Assembly: GCA_029959085.1 (NCBI GenBank)
Contig: JARWIR010000005.1
Coordinates: 50,036,850 to 50,100,849, forward strand
Source: Nemophila menziesii
Lineage: Eukaryota; Streptophyta; Magnoliopsida; Boraginales; Hydrophyllaceae
Direction of reading: 5' to 3'
Length of the DNA stretch: 64,000 nucleotides
Part shown: in pieces, positions 9,244 to 21,630 of the stretch
Layout: each line of letters begins with the position of its first letter
How positions within the stretch are numbered: the stretch's first letter is position 1
Position numbers and translations under genes: made by a program
The notes under the pieces: model-generated
The model's database searches: none
Told to the model about the DNA's origin: nothing
What the model saw: the letters and a program-made list of their open reading frames with translations, nothing else

Positions 9244-9556
9244 TTGGTCAACTCTAAAACTCAAATGTAGTTGTTTGGGGGTATTTGGTCAACTATTAGA
9301 GTCAAATGTAGTTGTTAGGGGTATTTAGTCAACTATTAGAGTCAAATGTAGTTGTTTGGGGGTATTTATCCAACTATTAGAGTCAAATGTAGTTGTTTAG
9401 GGGTATTTAGTAATCTATTAGAGTCAAATGTAGTTTTTTGGGGGTACTTAGTCAACTTTAAGAGTCAAATGTAGTTGTTTGGGGTATTTAGTCAACTATT
9501 AGAGTCAAATGTAGTTGTTTGGGGGTATTTAGTCAACTATTAGAGTCAAATGTAGA
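9244..9556 (-). repeat. 40-41 bp CACTA-associated minisatellite, left copy
   Basis: About eight units of 40-41 bp, in the order (minus strand) TTTGACTCTAATAGTTGACT then AAATACCCCCAAACAACTACA. It lies at the 3' side of the left TNPD pseudogene, as it does for the right and third TNPD copies. Each unit holds two TTGACT hexamers, which match the plant W-box core. Confidence 0.9.
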
Positions 9557-11912
9557 GTCAAAACTCAAATCCGAAAAACATTCAAATAAATTAAAGATAA
9601 ATAAACAAATAAATTTTTTCCCTAGTCGATTTCATATCCACTATTATCTATAGGTTTATCATCGCTATCAACCTAGATAGGTTCTTCATCTCCATATTCT
9701 TCCCACGTGTCATCATCAATTTCATCGTTTTCATCAATAACCAAATCAATACGAAAATGAGATGGGTCAATCTCGATCTCTTTAGTAGTTGCCAATTTCA
9801 CCATATCGGAAAACCTCCCAGTGTTAACCAAAGGTATCCTGATGCTCTCGTTTTCAGTAGGTAGTGATTCCGAACCCCATAACTCGGGACTCCATCCGTG
9901 ACGATCATTTATTTCCCAAACGACTTTCCAACCTTTCATTGTTTTCTTTGGATTAATCTTGTTAATGTAAAACACCTTCTTGGTCTGCGATGCTCAAATG
10001 TATTATTCGTCGGCCCAATCAAAGTTTGATGTGTTGATAAAGGTTACCCCGTGTTCTGTCCGCGCATCGCCCATTTTGTACTACCTACAAACAAATAACA
10101 CAACCGAGCAACCTCCAGTGAACATAACCTCCAAGAGTTTTACTAATTCACTGTAATAAGGCGACCCATCTTACATGGTACAAACTTTGTAATCCTGCGT
10201 CACTCTTTTTTCTCCTTTATCTTTAGTTACCCATTTGACACCGATCACAACACATGAATCGTATTTAGGCACCGCACCATAAGACATGTTTGGCAAGGAC
10301 ACCATCTCAGGGGTAGCTAATGCATCACCAAGGGATTGCATTCCATGAATCTATCATACAAAAATAATCCTTTAAACTTCGAAAAATATATAAATAATAT
10401 ATAAACCAATGTCTAAAGTTACATACCTTTTCCAAAAACCATCTCTTAAACATTTGACGGTGCATATTCTCTATTACTCTACTCGTGCCCGAAAGCGTGG
10501 ATTTGGGTTCACTAAATACGTAAATAAATTAATGTAAATAAATATAAATAAATTAATGTAAATAAATATAAATATAAATAAATTAATGTAAATAAATATA
10601 ACTATAAATAAGTTAATGTAAATAAATATAAATAAATTAATGTAAATAAGTAAATGTTACTTACGTCATGTATGGTACGAGTTCGTCGCAATTATTCAAA
10701 ATATACCAAGTGATGTGCTCCTTATCCTTAGGTAGTAAAGGATCAGACTCTTTCTTGTCAACTGGAGTACACTGAGACTTGAAAACGGATAGCTCTTTTG
10801 GTTCTGGTAGTGGTTCATTGTATCAACTTGATCGTTGAACCTTTTTTTTCTTCCCTAAGATACTGTGATATGAAGGTCAATGTCTCTTCCGCCACGTAAC
10901 CTAAGGCTATTGAACCCTCTGGCCTAGCCGGGTTTCAAATATACTCTTTCAACTTTTTCAAATACCTTTCAAATGGGTACATCCACCGCATTTGAACCAG
11001 GCCCCCTAGTAATGCTTCATCGTATAATTGTATCACCAAGTGGATCATTATATTAAAAAAATGCGGGAGGTAGATCATTTCTAGTTTTAACATCAGTTCA
11101 ACCACCCCCGCCTTACCGGATTCCATCTCTTTCCTACTTAGTTTCTGGTTACAAACGACTCTAAACATGTTAGCTAACCCAACAATCGCATCGCTAACAG
11201 TTTTATCATCTATAAGACCGGGGAGACAAAAAAAATATACTGCATCATAACGTGACAATCATGCGATTTCATTCCAATAATCTTTCCTGTATCAACTTGA
11301 ACATTATTCCTCATACTAGACGTAAACCATCGGGAAACCTCTATGCCTGTAACCACTCAATAAAATTTTCCAATTCTCCGCTGACATCGTATACTTTCCT
11401 CGCTTTAGTATCACTTTACCTCCTCTTGATATGAACCACAACTTCGCGATATCTTTGTTCATTTTTCCTTAAAGTCCTATAACTGTACCAAACAAACTGT
11501 CGCACACATTCTTCTCGCAATGCATTACATCGATGTTATGTTTTAACAAATTTTCCGACCAATAAGGTAAACGATAAAAAATACTTTTTTTCTTCCAGTT
11601 GGACTCATGAGGACCTGTTTTCTTCATCGCCTTGCCCACAAAATCCTTGTGTTTATCGGTAAACACAATAGGCAACCCATTCAACAGTGTCTGAATATCG
11701 ACCGGAGTATGTTTCCTCGGTGGCCCCTATGATCGGAAGCCGGGTACAAAACTCTTCTTTTCTAAATCGACGCCTGATAGGTAACCAACGTCTATGATAG
11801 AAATAAACCACCCCTTTCTTCACCCTCAATGACGGAGTAGAATCCATGCATTCTAGGCAAGCCATGTAACCTTGACCCGACCATCCTGAAGTGTATGACC
11901 GAGCGGGGAATT
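9557..11912 (-). pseudogene. CACTA transposase TNPD (TNP2-like), left copy
   Basis: Read on the minus strand, this is the 3' half of an En/Spm-type TNPD transposase gene. Pieces from the 5' end are a Transposase_21-type segment (ARSYTSGWSGQGYMACLECM, YFYHRRWLPIRRRFRK, 11653-11912), VDVMHCEKN-like text (IDVMHCEKNVCDSL, 11469-11684), a DUF4218-like segment (CLPGLIDDKTVSDAIVGLANMF, 10935-11258) and a DUF4216-like C-terminus (TMKGWKVVWEIN, 9622-9975; stop at 9622). The pieces lie in several frames with stops between them, so it is dead. An AT-rich intron with a TTAATGTAAATAAATATAAA microsatellite spans about 10517-10675. The 5' end is cut by LTR B near 11912. It is closely related to the copies at 28564 and 54897. 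Confidence 0.88.
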
Positions 11913-12873
11913 GCCTAGATACTAACACGTGTTCTAAGTTCATGACTCTAAAAACAGTAAATAATCCCAAATTATAGAAAAGAGTAAAAGTCCCAATCTA
12001 ATTTAATTTAACAGAAACCCAAATTCAGGACATGAAATTCAATAGAATTGGGAATTACCCATAAAGCATTCTCAAGCACTAAAATGTATTTAGCTCATAC
12101 TAATTAAAAAGAAAACTAAATTAATTGAAATGGAATTCATATTTGATTACAGAATTAAAATTAAAAGAAACCTAATTTCCGGAATTGGAATGACTGAGAA
12201 CGAAGATATAGACCCTCTCCAACTCTTGCAACTTCTTCTTTCTTACTTCTGTTGCTTCTCTCTGATGTTTAATCTTGTAAAAAGTGAATTGTCTGAAAAA
12301 TAGAAGTCAAGAGCTCCTTTATAAGTGGAAAAACGGATTAGGGCTTGGACCTAAGAATAAAACATTAATTAAATGTCCAAGCCCAATTTCTAAGCCCAAA
12401 ATCCCGTAACTGCTGATACACCTTCACTAAAACGGCTTTTCCCGTTTCGTTATGACTCTGATTGACTTGATTCCAGTTGCTAAAGTTCCGTAACTCGATA
12501 AGGAATGTTTTCTCTTCAAAGGTCAGCAGCTAAATCATCTCTTAAGAGCCTTGAAATCAGCAATCTTTGGCCTGGAAAATAGATTTGTAGCTCTAAAAAC
12601 AATTCTCGCGGGATTTATCTTCAAGACTTGACTCCATATCACGATATTTGACTCTCTTCTCGGATTCCATTCCTAACTAATAATTAAAACCTACAAACTT
12701 TTCACTAAAACACACAAGATTACTCGCAAAAGTTTAATAAATCAAAATTACTAGAAATAAAATAGAAATTCCGGATTATTGCATTTTTAAGTCAAAAGTC
12801 TATTAATATATTCAAATAAAAAAAAAATGATGTCTCCCAAGGGTAAAAAATAAGAACAATTAGGGAGACATCA
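11911..12873 (-). repeat. Truncated 3' LTR of element B
   Basis: About 960 bp of a 1.55 kb family-1 LTR. The start (12873, TGATGTCTCC on minus) follows a good polypurine tract. The 3' third, beyond GTATCTAGG, is missing and is replaced by TNPD pseudogene. The TATA region reads CTTATAAAGG on minus near 12320. Confidence 0.88.
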
Positions 12874-13393
12874 AGACCCCCAACTCAAACCTTTGTCGTC
12901 CCGACAAAGTAAAACAAAACAAAGGGGTAGAAGTAAGCGTATAAACAAGTAGAAGCTAACAAATAAACACTAAAGCAAGTCTTAAGATAAATCTCATATA
13001 GCAAACTATAGAAACTAATATACACATACATCTAAAATGCAACATCATACATTAATAATCTCAATCATAAAATTAAAGTCGCAATGCTTGAACGCTCCAC
13101 CTAGTATATTCCCTATCAACAGAATCATAGATTCACTATGTACTTAAGAATCACGAGGTCTTTATGGTTATAATATTGGCTTAAGGACGGGTGTGGATGT
13201 ATATTTGGTAAATTTGAAGTGAGCTTTTGGCTCTCTCCTCACTTACCATCAACAAAGTCCTCGAGCTTGAGTTTTCGCTCAAAAAATGTTCTCACTCACC
13301 CATTTACGCAACAATTTAGCGTCCCATGTCTACCCACTATATACAAGATGATTTTCAGAAAAATTCCACTTTGCCGGATGTTTTATTCATACA

Positions 13394-13424
<31 letters not shown>

Positions 13425-14283
13425 TACAGCCGCAAACCGGGTTCCCGGTTTTGTGAAATCCGGGTACCCGGTTTCTACTGTATGATTTTTCGAAATTTTT
13501 CATTTTTTCTTTCTTTTTCAGTTTTTTTTCATTTCCGGCAAAGGGTTACAAGTATTTATCATCTGCAATTGTGCTACAATACAAAGCACATCAATCCCTA
13601 CCCATTTAATTTCCCATAAGTGGTCCCACCACCCCAAACTCAAGCTCGAGACATGTCTCAGGATTGTGATTCAAGTGCGGGTCATATGGTAATGCCTAAT
13701 AATCTAAGGGATAATGGCTTATATCGTGGCTACAAAGAAAAAGGCTAAAGGCTAAAGGCTCAAAGTGGGCTAAGACGAATAATAATTAATACAAGGGATA
13801 GAAGGCTAAAAAGGCACAAATGGCTAACAAAGAACTGCCCCTATCATTTTCCTAAGTACATAGCTCGTCTTTAGTTCGTACCTAGGTGGGTTCTCTACTA
13901 ATTAGGATTTCACGTTCTACACACCAAACATATTCCTTGAGTACAAGCTTACTTCATTTGCATTGTTCATTAATTTTTCCTATCAATTACCTATGTTTGC
14001 ATGCAATTCTAAATGCGTTTTATATTAATCCCTAAAGTCCACTATTTACTATCATAGATTCATCAAAAGTATGCTTATAGGGACATTTAAAATCTTCTAC
14101 AGTCAAACGCAACTCCGAAAATTATTTTATTGAAAGCGAATAAAACACATAACACATAAAAACTGGGATGAGGCAACAAACCCCACCCCAAACTCAAAAA
14201 TGAGTCGTGTCCCCACGACTCGAAAAGACTCAATAAAGCATGTAAACTAATTTACACTAAGAGGAAGGTTTAGAAAACGTATC
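12874..14283 (-). other. 3' non-coding domain of element B
   Basis: There is no gene here. It has the same landmarks as in A: polypurine tract (12874-12889), conserved 9 bp closing stem (about 13371 and 13538), a palindrome pair (about 13433-13471), a PPT-like motif near 13637, and the GGGA-loop hairpin (14202-14221). Its sequence is very close to the corresponding region of C on the opposite strand. Confidence 0.8.
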
Positions 14284-14550
14284 TTAACCAGCGCGTGGCT
14301 GGGTACCGGTGTTGCGTTCTGGACCTTTATCTCGCGTAACAGCATCGTAAATCGCGGTTTGAAGTGTATTTACGCCTAAGATCAAATTTCGAAGCAGGTC
14401 CAATTCTTTTGTAACGTTTCCCAAGGTAGCAATCATCTTCTCTTGATTCTCTTCCAACACCTGAATCTTCGATTCCAACTCAGGAACAGTCTTCGCTTTC
14501 TTTGATATAGGAGTTCTAGGACTTTTGGTAGCTCGTGTTGCTTCATACAC
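14284..14550 (-). pseudogene. ORF3 C-terminal fragment (element B)
   Basis: Only the C-terminal 80 or so residues of ORF3 remain: a predicted coiled coil (VPELESKIQVLEENQEKM) and the conserved tail DKGPERNTGTQPRAG. The apparent Met lies at the breakpoint with element C and is not a real start. The stop codon lies in the conserved CCAGC/GCTGG hairpin. Confidence 0.8.
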
Positions 14551-14577
14551 CCCTTAGTCCTAGAACTCCTATATCAA
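14503..14577. repeat. Centre of the B/C inverted repeat
   Basis: The left side reads TTTGATATAGGAGTTCTAGG and the right side gives its reverse complement, CCTAGAACTCCTATATCAAA. They are separated by about 35 nt that still contain ORF3 text from the B side. From here both arms continue outward through ORF3 tail, 3' domain and LTR in mirror orientation. Confidence 0.85.
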
Positions 14578-14795
14578 AGAAAGCAAAGAGTGCTCCTGAG
14601 TTGGAATCGAAAATTAAGGTGTTGGAAGAGAATCAAATGAAGATGATTGCTACATTGGGGAACGTTACTAAAGAGTTGGACTTGCTTCAAACTTTATTCA
14701 TAGGCGTAAACACACTTCAAAACGCTACTTATGATGCGATTACGCGAGATAAAGGTCCAGAACGCAACACCGGTAACCAGCCACGCGCTGGTTAA
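14551..14795 (+). pseudogene. ORF3 C-terminal fragment (element C)
   Basis: This is the mirror copy of the B fragment. It has the coiled coil (APELESKIKVLEENQMKM) and the tail DKGPERNTGNQPRAG, ending at the stop in the AACCAGC/GCTGGTT hairpin. It starts at the same ORF3 position as B, so neither copy has the domain body. An upstream Met at 14535 falls in the junction and is fortuitous. Confidence 0.8.
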
Positions 14796-16256
14796 GATAC
14801 GTTTCCTAATCCTTCCTTTTAGTGTAGATTAGTTTAATTGCTTTATTGAGTCGTTTCGAGTCGTGGGGACACGACTCATTTTTGAGTTTGGGGTGGGGTT
14901 CGTTGCTTCATCCCAGTTTTTATGTGTTATTTGTTTTATTTGCTTTCAATAAAAGAATTTTTGGAGTTGCATTTGACTGTAGAAATTTTTAAATATCCCT
15001 TTAAGCATACTTTTGATGAATCTATGATAGTAAATAGTGGACTTTAGGGATTGATATAAAACGCATTTAGAATTGCATGCAAACATAGGTAATTAATAGG
15101 AAAAATTAATGAACAATGCAAATGAAGTAAGCTTGTACTTAAGGAATATGTTTGGTGTGTAGAACGTGAAATCCTAATTAGTAGAGAACCCACCTAGATA
15201 TGAACTAAAGACAAGCTATGTACTTAGGAAAATGATAGGGGCAGTTCTTTGTTAGCCATTTGTGCCTTTTTAGCCTTCTATCCCTTGTGTTAATTATTAT
15301 CCGTCTTAGCCCACTTTGAGCCTTTAGCCTTTTCTTTGTAGCCACGATATAAGCCATTATCCCTTAGATTATTAGGCATGACCATATGACCCGCACTTGA
15401 ATCACAATCCTGAGACATGTCTCGAGCTTGAGTTTGGGGTGGTGGGACCACTTATGGGGAAGTAAATGGGTAGGGATTGATGTGCTTTGTATTGTAGCAC
15501 ATTTGCAGATGATAAATACTTGTAACCCTTTGCCGGGAATGAAGAAAAATGAAAAAGAAAGAAAAAATGAAAATTTTCGAAAAATAATACAGTAAGGACC
15601 GGGTACCCGGATTCGCCAAATGCGGAAACCCGGTTTGCGTCTTTACAAAAAAAAAGAAAAAAAAAAGAGAAAAGAAAAAGAAAAATATATATGAATAAAA
15701 CATCCGGCAAAGTGGAATTTTTCTGAAAATCATCTTGTATATAGTGGGTAGACATGGGACGCTAAATTGTTGCGTAAATGGGTGAGTGAGAACATTTTTT
15801 GAGCGAAAACTCAAGCTCGAGGACTTTGTTGATGGTAAGTGAGGAGAGAGCCAAAAGCTCACTTCAAATTTACCAAATATACATCCACACCCGTCCTTAA
15901 GCCAATATTATAACCATAAAGACCTCGTGATTCTTAAGTACATAGTGAATTTATGATTCTGTTGATAGGGAATATGCTAGGTGGAGCGTTCAAATCGATT
16001 TAGGATTAATGACCACCCTATAGCCATCATACAGAGATGAGTACAAGTGTAACCTTCAAGCATTGCGACTTTAATTTTATGATTGAGATTATTTATGTTT
16101 GATGTTGCATTTTAGGTGTATGTGTATATTAATTTCTATAGTTTGATATATGAGATTTATCCTAAGCCTTGCTTTAGGTGTATTTGCTAGCTTCTACTTG
16201 TTTATACGCTTACTTCTACCCCTTTGTTTTGTTTTACTTTGTCGGGACGACAAAGG
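14796..16256 (+). other. 3' non-coding domain of element C
   Basis: I see no gene. The GGGA-loop hairpin (14858-14877) is followed by TTTGAGTTTGGGGTGGGG. A second PPT-like motif lies near 15427. The 9 bp closing stem has arms near 15528 and 15702 and encloses a palindrome pair (about 15597-15635) and A-rich runs. The region ends at the polypurine tract before 16273. Confidence 0.75.
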
Positions 16257-16272
16257 TTTGAGTTGGGGGTCT

Positions 16273-17450
16273 TGATGTCTCCCTAATTGTTCTTATTTGC
16301 GACCCTTGGGAGACATCATTTTTTATGTTTATTTGAATATTTTGATAGACTTTTGAGTTAAAAATGCAATAATCTGGAATTTCCATTTTATTTCTAGTAT
16401 TTTTGATTTATTAAACTTTTGCGCGTAATCTTGTGTATTTTAGTGGAAAGATTGTAGGTTTTAAATATTAGCTAGGAATGGAACCCGAGAAGAAAGTCAA
16501 AGATCGTGATATGGAGTCAAGACTTGAAGATAAATCCCGAAAGAATTTGATTTTAGAGCTGCAAATCTGGAAAACAGGCCAAAGATTGTTGATTTCGAGG
16601 CACTTAAGAGATGATTTATCCGTTGACCCTTGAAGAGAAAACATTCCTTATCGAGTTACAGAACTTTAGCAACTGCAATCAAGTCAATCGAAGTTATAAC
16701 GAAGCGGGAAAAGCCGTTTCAGTGAAGGTGGTGCAGCAGTTACGGGATTTTGGGTTAAGTTAGTGGACTTGGGCCTTCAATAATTCATTTAATTAAAAGC
16801 CTAGGTCCAAGTCCGAATTTGAGCTTATAAAAGGAGCTCTTAACTTCTATTTTATATACAATTCACTTTTTACAAGATTAAACATCAGAGAGAAGCAACA
16901 GAAGGAAGAAAGAAGAAGCTGCAAGAGCTGGAGAGGGTCTATATCTCCGTTCTCAGTCATTCCAATTCCGGAAATTAGGTTTCTTTTAATTTTAATTCTG
17001 TAATACATTATGAATTCCATTTCAATTAATTTAGTTTTCTTTTTAATTTGTATGAGCTTACTACATTTTAGTGCTTGAGAATGCTTTATGGGTGAATCCC
17101 AGTCTTATTGAATTTCATATGTTGAATTTGGGTTTCTGTTAAATTAAATTAGATTGGGACTTTTACTTTTTACTATAATTTGGGATTATTTACTGTTTTT
17201 AGAGTCATGAACTAAGAACAGGTGTTAGTATCTAGGCTATTCCACATATGTGGCGTGTGGATCATCTGGACGGAGGGTTTAGGTACGGAACCAATTATTC
17301 AATCTAAAATAGAAGCTAGTGATTCTGACGAACTTAGCTAATTTTAGGGCCAATGAGGTAAAATTCTTAAACATCTAAAAGTGGATCATATTTACCCTGA
17401 CGGGACTAGTGACACTCTGGGATAGCCTTATAGTCCACCCTGACGGGGGT
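16273..17450 (+). repeat. 3' LTR of element C, left part
   Basis: It begins TGATGTCTCC after the polypurine tract and carries TATAAAA at 16826-16832. It is cut at CCCTGACGGGGGT by element D. The last five bases, 17446-17450 (GGGGT), are the left target-site duplication. Confidence 0.92.
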
Positions 17451-19009
17451 TGGTGGTCCTTTGTGTGTTCTAAATAAATGCAAATAATAATCGAACCACA
17501 ACCGCAAGTGTACGGTTGTCCCAAGTAGTATAACTGATAAATCAGATTCGTTCCAAGGACGGAATGGTTGATCACAATGTCTAGCAATTAGTGATTGATG
17601 CACTTATGAAAGTAAAAGATAGTAAAATGTTTGTTTGGTTTTGTTTATTAAAACTAAATAAATGAAAGACAATTATTAAATGCAAGTAAAAGCTAAGACG
17701 CAAGTAAAATGATGTAAAACGCAATATGAGAAGTAGTACTTGAGAACGCAAGGCTCCTCCTAATCTTATTTCCTAACTTATGTTGTTTAAGGGCTAAATT
17801 GGTCAATTACAATGGTCGGGATTCTAAATTCCTTATACCCCCGTCAGGGTGGACTATAAGGCAATCCTAAAGTGTCACTAGTCCCGTCAGGGTAAATATG
17901 ATCCACCGTTGGATGTTTAAGTGTTTTACCTCGTTGGCCCTAAAATTAGCTAAGTTCGTCAGAATCAATAGCTTCTATTTCAGATTCAATAAATATTTCC
18001 GTACGTAAACCCTCCGTCAGGATGATCCAATCGCCACTAATTGGAATAGCCTAGATACTAATACCTAATCTTAGTTCGCGACTCTAAAATCAGTAAATAA
18101 TCACAAATTATTGAAAAGAGTAATGAACCCAATCTAATTTAATTTAATCTATACCCATATTCAACATTCGTTATTTCATAAAATTAAGATTCACCCGTTG
18201 TTTGTTCTCAAGCACTATGGAAAGCTTAGCTCATATTAAAATTAAAAACTAAATTAAAAATAAAGGAATTCATATTTGATTACAAAATTAAAGATAAGAA
18301 AAACCTAATTTCCGGAATAGGAATGACTACGAACGGAGATATAGACCCTCTCCAGCTCTTGTAGCTTCTTCTTCTTCCTTCCGTTGACTTCTCTCTGGTG
18401 TTTAATCTTGTAGAATGTGAATTGTGTGTAAAATAGGAGTCCAGACCTCCTTTTATAAGTGCAAATTCGTTCTAGGGCTTGGACCAGAAAATAGAATATT
18501 AATTAAATGTCCAAGCCCACTTTCTAAGCCCAAAATCCCGTAACTGCTGATACACCTTCACTAAAACGGCTTTTTCCGATGCGTTACAACTCCGATTGAC
18601 CTCATTCCAGTTGCTAAAGTTCCGTAACTCGATAAGGAATGATTTCTCTTCAAGAGTCAACAGCTAAATCATCGCTTAAGAACCTCGAAATCAGCAATCT
18701 ATGGCCTGGAAAATGGATTTTCAGCTCTAAAAATAATATCTTCGGGATTTCTTTTCAAGTCTTGACTCTATCTTTTGATCTTTGACTTTCTCATCGGATT
18801 CCTCTTCTAGCTAACATCTAAAACCTGTAAAATCTTCACTAAAAATACCAATATTACGCGCAAAAGCTTAATAAATAAAAAATGCTAGAAATAAAAGAGG
18901 AAAATCATATTATTGCATATTTAGTCCAAAAGTCTATCGAATTGATTAAATAAACACCAAAAATGATGTCTCCTAAGGGTCGAAAATAAGAACATTTAAG
19001 GAGACATCA
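17451..19009 (-). repeat. 3' LTR of element D
   Basis: 1559 bp, from TGATGTCTCC (19009) to GGACCACCA (17451) on minus. TATA box TATAAAA is at 18451-18457. It is nearly identical to 24634-26192; differences seen include positions matching 24965, 25334, 25757, 25863 and 26176. The first 50 bp form the GATGTCTCCT/AGGAGACATC fold-back. Confidence 0.95.
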
Positions 19010-20460
19010 AGACCCCCAACTCAAACCTTTGTCGTCCCGACAAAGCAAAACTAAAAACAAGGGGAGTGAAGTAGATGCAAGAGAAAATAGAAGCTAGCAA
19101 ATAAACCCTAAAGCAATGCTAAAGATAAATCTCATATAGAAAACATTAAGAACTAACATATACATATACTAATCATGCAACATCAAACATAAATAATCTC
19201 AATCATAAAATTAAAGTCGCAATGCTTGAAGGTTACACTTGTACTCATCTCTGTATGATGGTTATAGGGTGGTCATTAATCCTAACTCGCTTTGAACGCT
19301 CCACCTAGTATATTCCCTATCAACAGAATTATAAATTCACTATGCACTTAGGAATCACGAGGTCTTTATGGTTTTAATGATGGCTTAAAGACGGTATGGA
19401 TGTATATTTGGTAAATTTGAAGTGAGCTTTTGGCTCTCTCCTCACTTACCATCAACATGTCCTCGAGCTTGAGTTTACGCTCAAAAATGTTCTCACTCAC
19501 CCATTTGACGCGCTAATGTTGCGTCCCCATTGTCAACCCAAATAAAACTAAGATGATTTCCAAAAATATTCCACTTTGCCGGTTTATTTTATTCTTTCTT
19601 TTTATTTTCTTTTTTGTACAAGATACCCATGACCATCATTTTGATGTGAAAAGTCATGTCTCTTATAAATTTTTCTTTCTTTTTCTCTTTTTTTTTTTCT
19701 TTTTCTCTATTTTCTTTTCAAATCCCGGCAAAGGGTTACAAATAATAATATCATCTACATTTTTGTGCCTCAATACAAACACATATAATCCCTTCCCAAT
19801 GTATCTTCCCAAATGTGGACCCTCCACCCCAAACTCAAGCTCGAGACAAGTCTCAGGGTTGTGATTCAAGTGCGGGTCATTTTATCATGCCTAATAATCT
19901 AAAGGATAATGGGCTTATATCGTGGCTACAAAAGAAAAGGCTTTAGGCTCAAAATTGGGCTCAGACGGATAAAATTATAATATAAGGGATAGCAAGCTAA
20001 AAGGCTTCAAATGGCTAACAAAGAACTGCCCCTATCATTTTCCTAAGTACATAGCTTGTCTTTAGTTCATATCTAGGTGGGTTCTCTACTATTTAAGATT
20101 TCACGTTCTACACACCAAACATATTCCTTAAGTACAAGCTTACTTCATTTGCATTGTTCATTAATTTTTCCTATCAATTACCTATGTTCGCATGCAATTG
20201 TAAGTGCGTTTTATGTTATTCCCTAAAGTCCACTATTTACTATCATTGATTCATCAAAAGTATGCTTAAAGGAACATTTAAAATCTTCTATAGTCAAACG
20301 CAACTCCGAAAATTATTTTATTGAAAGCAAATAAAGCAAATAAACACATAAAAACTGGGATGAGGCAACGAACCCCACCCCAAACTCAAAAATGAGTCGT
20401 GTCCCCACGACTCGAAAAGACTCAAAGCAATAAAATAATTTACACTAAATGAGAAAGGAA
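19010..20460 (-). other. Polypurine tract and 3' non-coding domain (element D)
   Basis: There is no gene. The polypurine tract (TTTGAGTTGGGGGT on minus) is at 19012-19025. The 9 bp closing stem has arms near 19574 and 19725. In this element it encloses a different insert with inverted text (CATGACCATCATTTTGATGTG) instead of CCGG palindromes. PPT-like motifs lie at 19826-19839 and 20377-20390, and the GGGA-loop hairpin at 20394-20413. Confidence 0.75.
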
Positions 20461-20704
20461 AGAAAACGTATCTTAACCAGCGCGAGGCTGGTGTCGGTGT
20501 TGCGTCCAAGTTGAGGTTTTGAATTCTTCTTCATCAATGGTTGCGTTTAAAGTGTTCTTCATCACCTCGAACTTCTTCAAATTTCCCACGTTTTCATTTA
20601 TTACTTTCCCTCTAAGCATCATCTCCTCTATGAAAATCTTTCCTTAATACCCAATTCTCTTTCTTCACCATGTTCTTCGTACCTTTCCTAACCTTCATGG
20701 TCAT
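20461..20704 (-). pseudogene. ORF3 remnant (element D)
   Basis: The ATG (20704) follows the motif TTTGAGTTTGGGGT exactly where ORF3 starts in A, but the frame closes after 30 codons (TAG at 20612-20614; MTMKVRKGTKNMVKK...). After that, only coiled-coil-like and tail text remains, ending in CCAGC-CTCGC-GCTGG and TAAGATACG. The domain body has been deleted, yet both ends are kept, which suggests that cis signals rather than the protein were retained. Confidence 0.65.
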
Positions 20705-21028
20705 CTCCGATGACCCCAAACTCAAAGCTTCAAGACCCTTGGATAAAATTGTGATTTTAGTGTTCTTGAAGGTTTGGGTTTGAATTATGGATTGTTTAGA
20801 GTTGGATCATGGATAATTCAAGGTTTGGGAAAGGTTTAATGGATAAATTTTAGCTTTGGTGAAAGAAAACTTCGGATTAAAGTGTGAAGCTTTGGTATTT
20901 TGGAAGTTTAATGGTTTGATTGTGATCTTGGATGATGTTTAGAGGGAAGGATTGGTGGTATGATGTTGTTTTGATGATGATTTTAGGAGTAGTTGGAAGC
21001 TAGGATTCGTCAATGGAGGCTTAGCATG

Positions 21029-21066
<38 letters not shown>

Positions 21067-21104
21067 TTTGACCCAGCCTTCTTGCGTCGTCGCTAACGCA
21101 GTGA
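20705..21104 (-). other. Leader between palindrome array and ORF3 remnant (element D)
   Basis: I see no gene. On minus it runs from a long A/T homopolymer (T run about 21029-21063 on plus) through AT-rich text to the PPT-like motif at 20713-20726. It corresponds to the CT-rich ORF3 leader of A, F and G, but its sequence is unlike theirs. Confidence 0.5.
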
Positions 21105-21410
21105 TCAGAAAGTCCAGCTTCTTCGGCCGGCTAGCCGGAAGATACGCCGGCATGCCGGCGAAATGTCGATGCCGCATTTCAAGACGCAGCAACCTTGCGT
21201 CGTCGCTGACGCAAGGACCAGAAACTCTTCCTCCAGTTGGCCGGCTAGCCGGCGGATTCGCCGGCATGCCGGTGGATTTCTCGCTGGCGCGAATGGTGAC
21301 GCAGCAATGCTGCGTCATCGCTGACGCAGTGGTCAGAGAGTTTGGGGGTCTTCAGCGTTTTTGGCCGGTATGCCGGCGTATCCGCCGGCTAGCCGGTCAA
21401 ACCTGCTGTT
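21105..21410 (-). repeat. Palindrome array with GCCGGCTAGCCGGC / GCCGGCATGCCGGC cores (element D)
   Basis: Three units (near 21125, 21239 and 21364), each with two palindromes of the form CCGG-CTAG-CCGG and CCGG-CATG-CCGG (or CCGG-TATG-CCGG) about 6-10 nt apart. Unit length is about 115-122 bp. The spacers carry CTGCGTCATCGCTGACGCAG-like inverted text. Position and layout match the array of A, but the palindrome centres differ. Confidence 0.88.
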
Positions 21411-21630
21411 GACTCAATAATTTTCCGTTTTCTCATCGTTTTGACCCCAAACTCATGACCATTATACCCCTGAAATCATCAAAAACAACTACCCTTCCTC
21501 ATTTCTTAATAATAAACACTAAATTAACGAAAATCAAACTAAACTAAACTACGAAATTGAAATACTTAAACTAATATACAAGAAATGGCTTTTGTTTAAC
21601 GTCGTTAAGCTCGACGGGTTACCTCATTCC
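21411..21630 (-). other. Post-coding conserved segment with hairpin (element D)
   Basis: Directly after the stop at 21631, minus-strand text GAGGTAACCCGTCGAGC carries the CGTCG/CGACG hairpin (21600-21616), as in A. It is followed by the conserved AAATGAGGAAGGGTAG text and a PPT-like motif at 21444-21457. There is no gene. Confidence 0.6.

Larger units (their letters stand above)
11911..14550 (-). mobile_element. Element B: Athila 3' fragment in minus orientation
   Basis: On the minus strand this is the tail of ORF3, the 3' non-coding domain, the polypurine tract and a truncated LTR. It is the mirror image of element C, which starts at the same ORF3 position on the other strand. It contains no gag or pol. 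Its LTR stops inside the conserved TATCTAGGC segment, where it meets TNPD sequence with only 4-5 nt of ambiguity. Confidence 0.88.

Noticed and set aside
10517..10675. Repeats in the TNPD gene as a separate satellite
   Set aside because: The AT-rich TTAATGTAAATAAATA repeats occupy the same intron in all three TNPD copies and are part of that gene.
20993..21412. 139-residue plus-strand frame with repeated RLAGxxAGMPA text
   Set aside because: It is the reading of the element D palindrome array on the opposite strand; the repeats are palindromes, not a protein.
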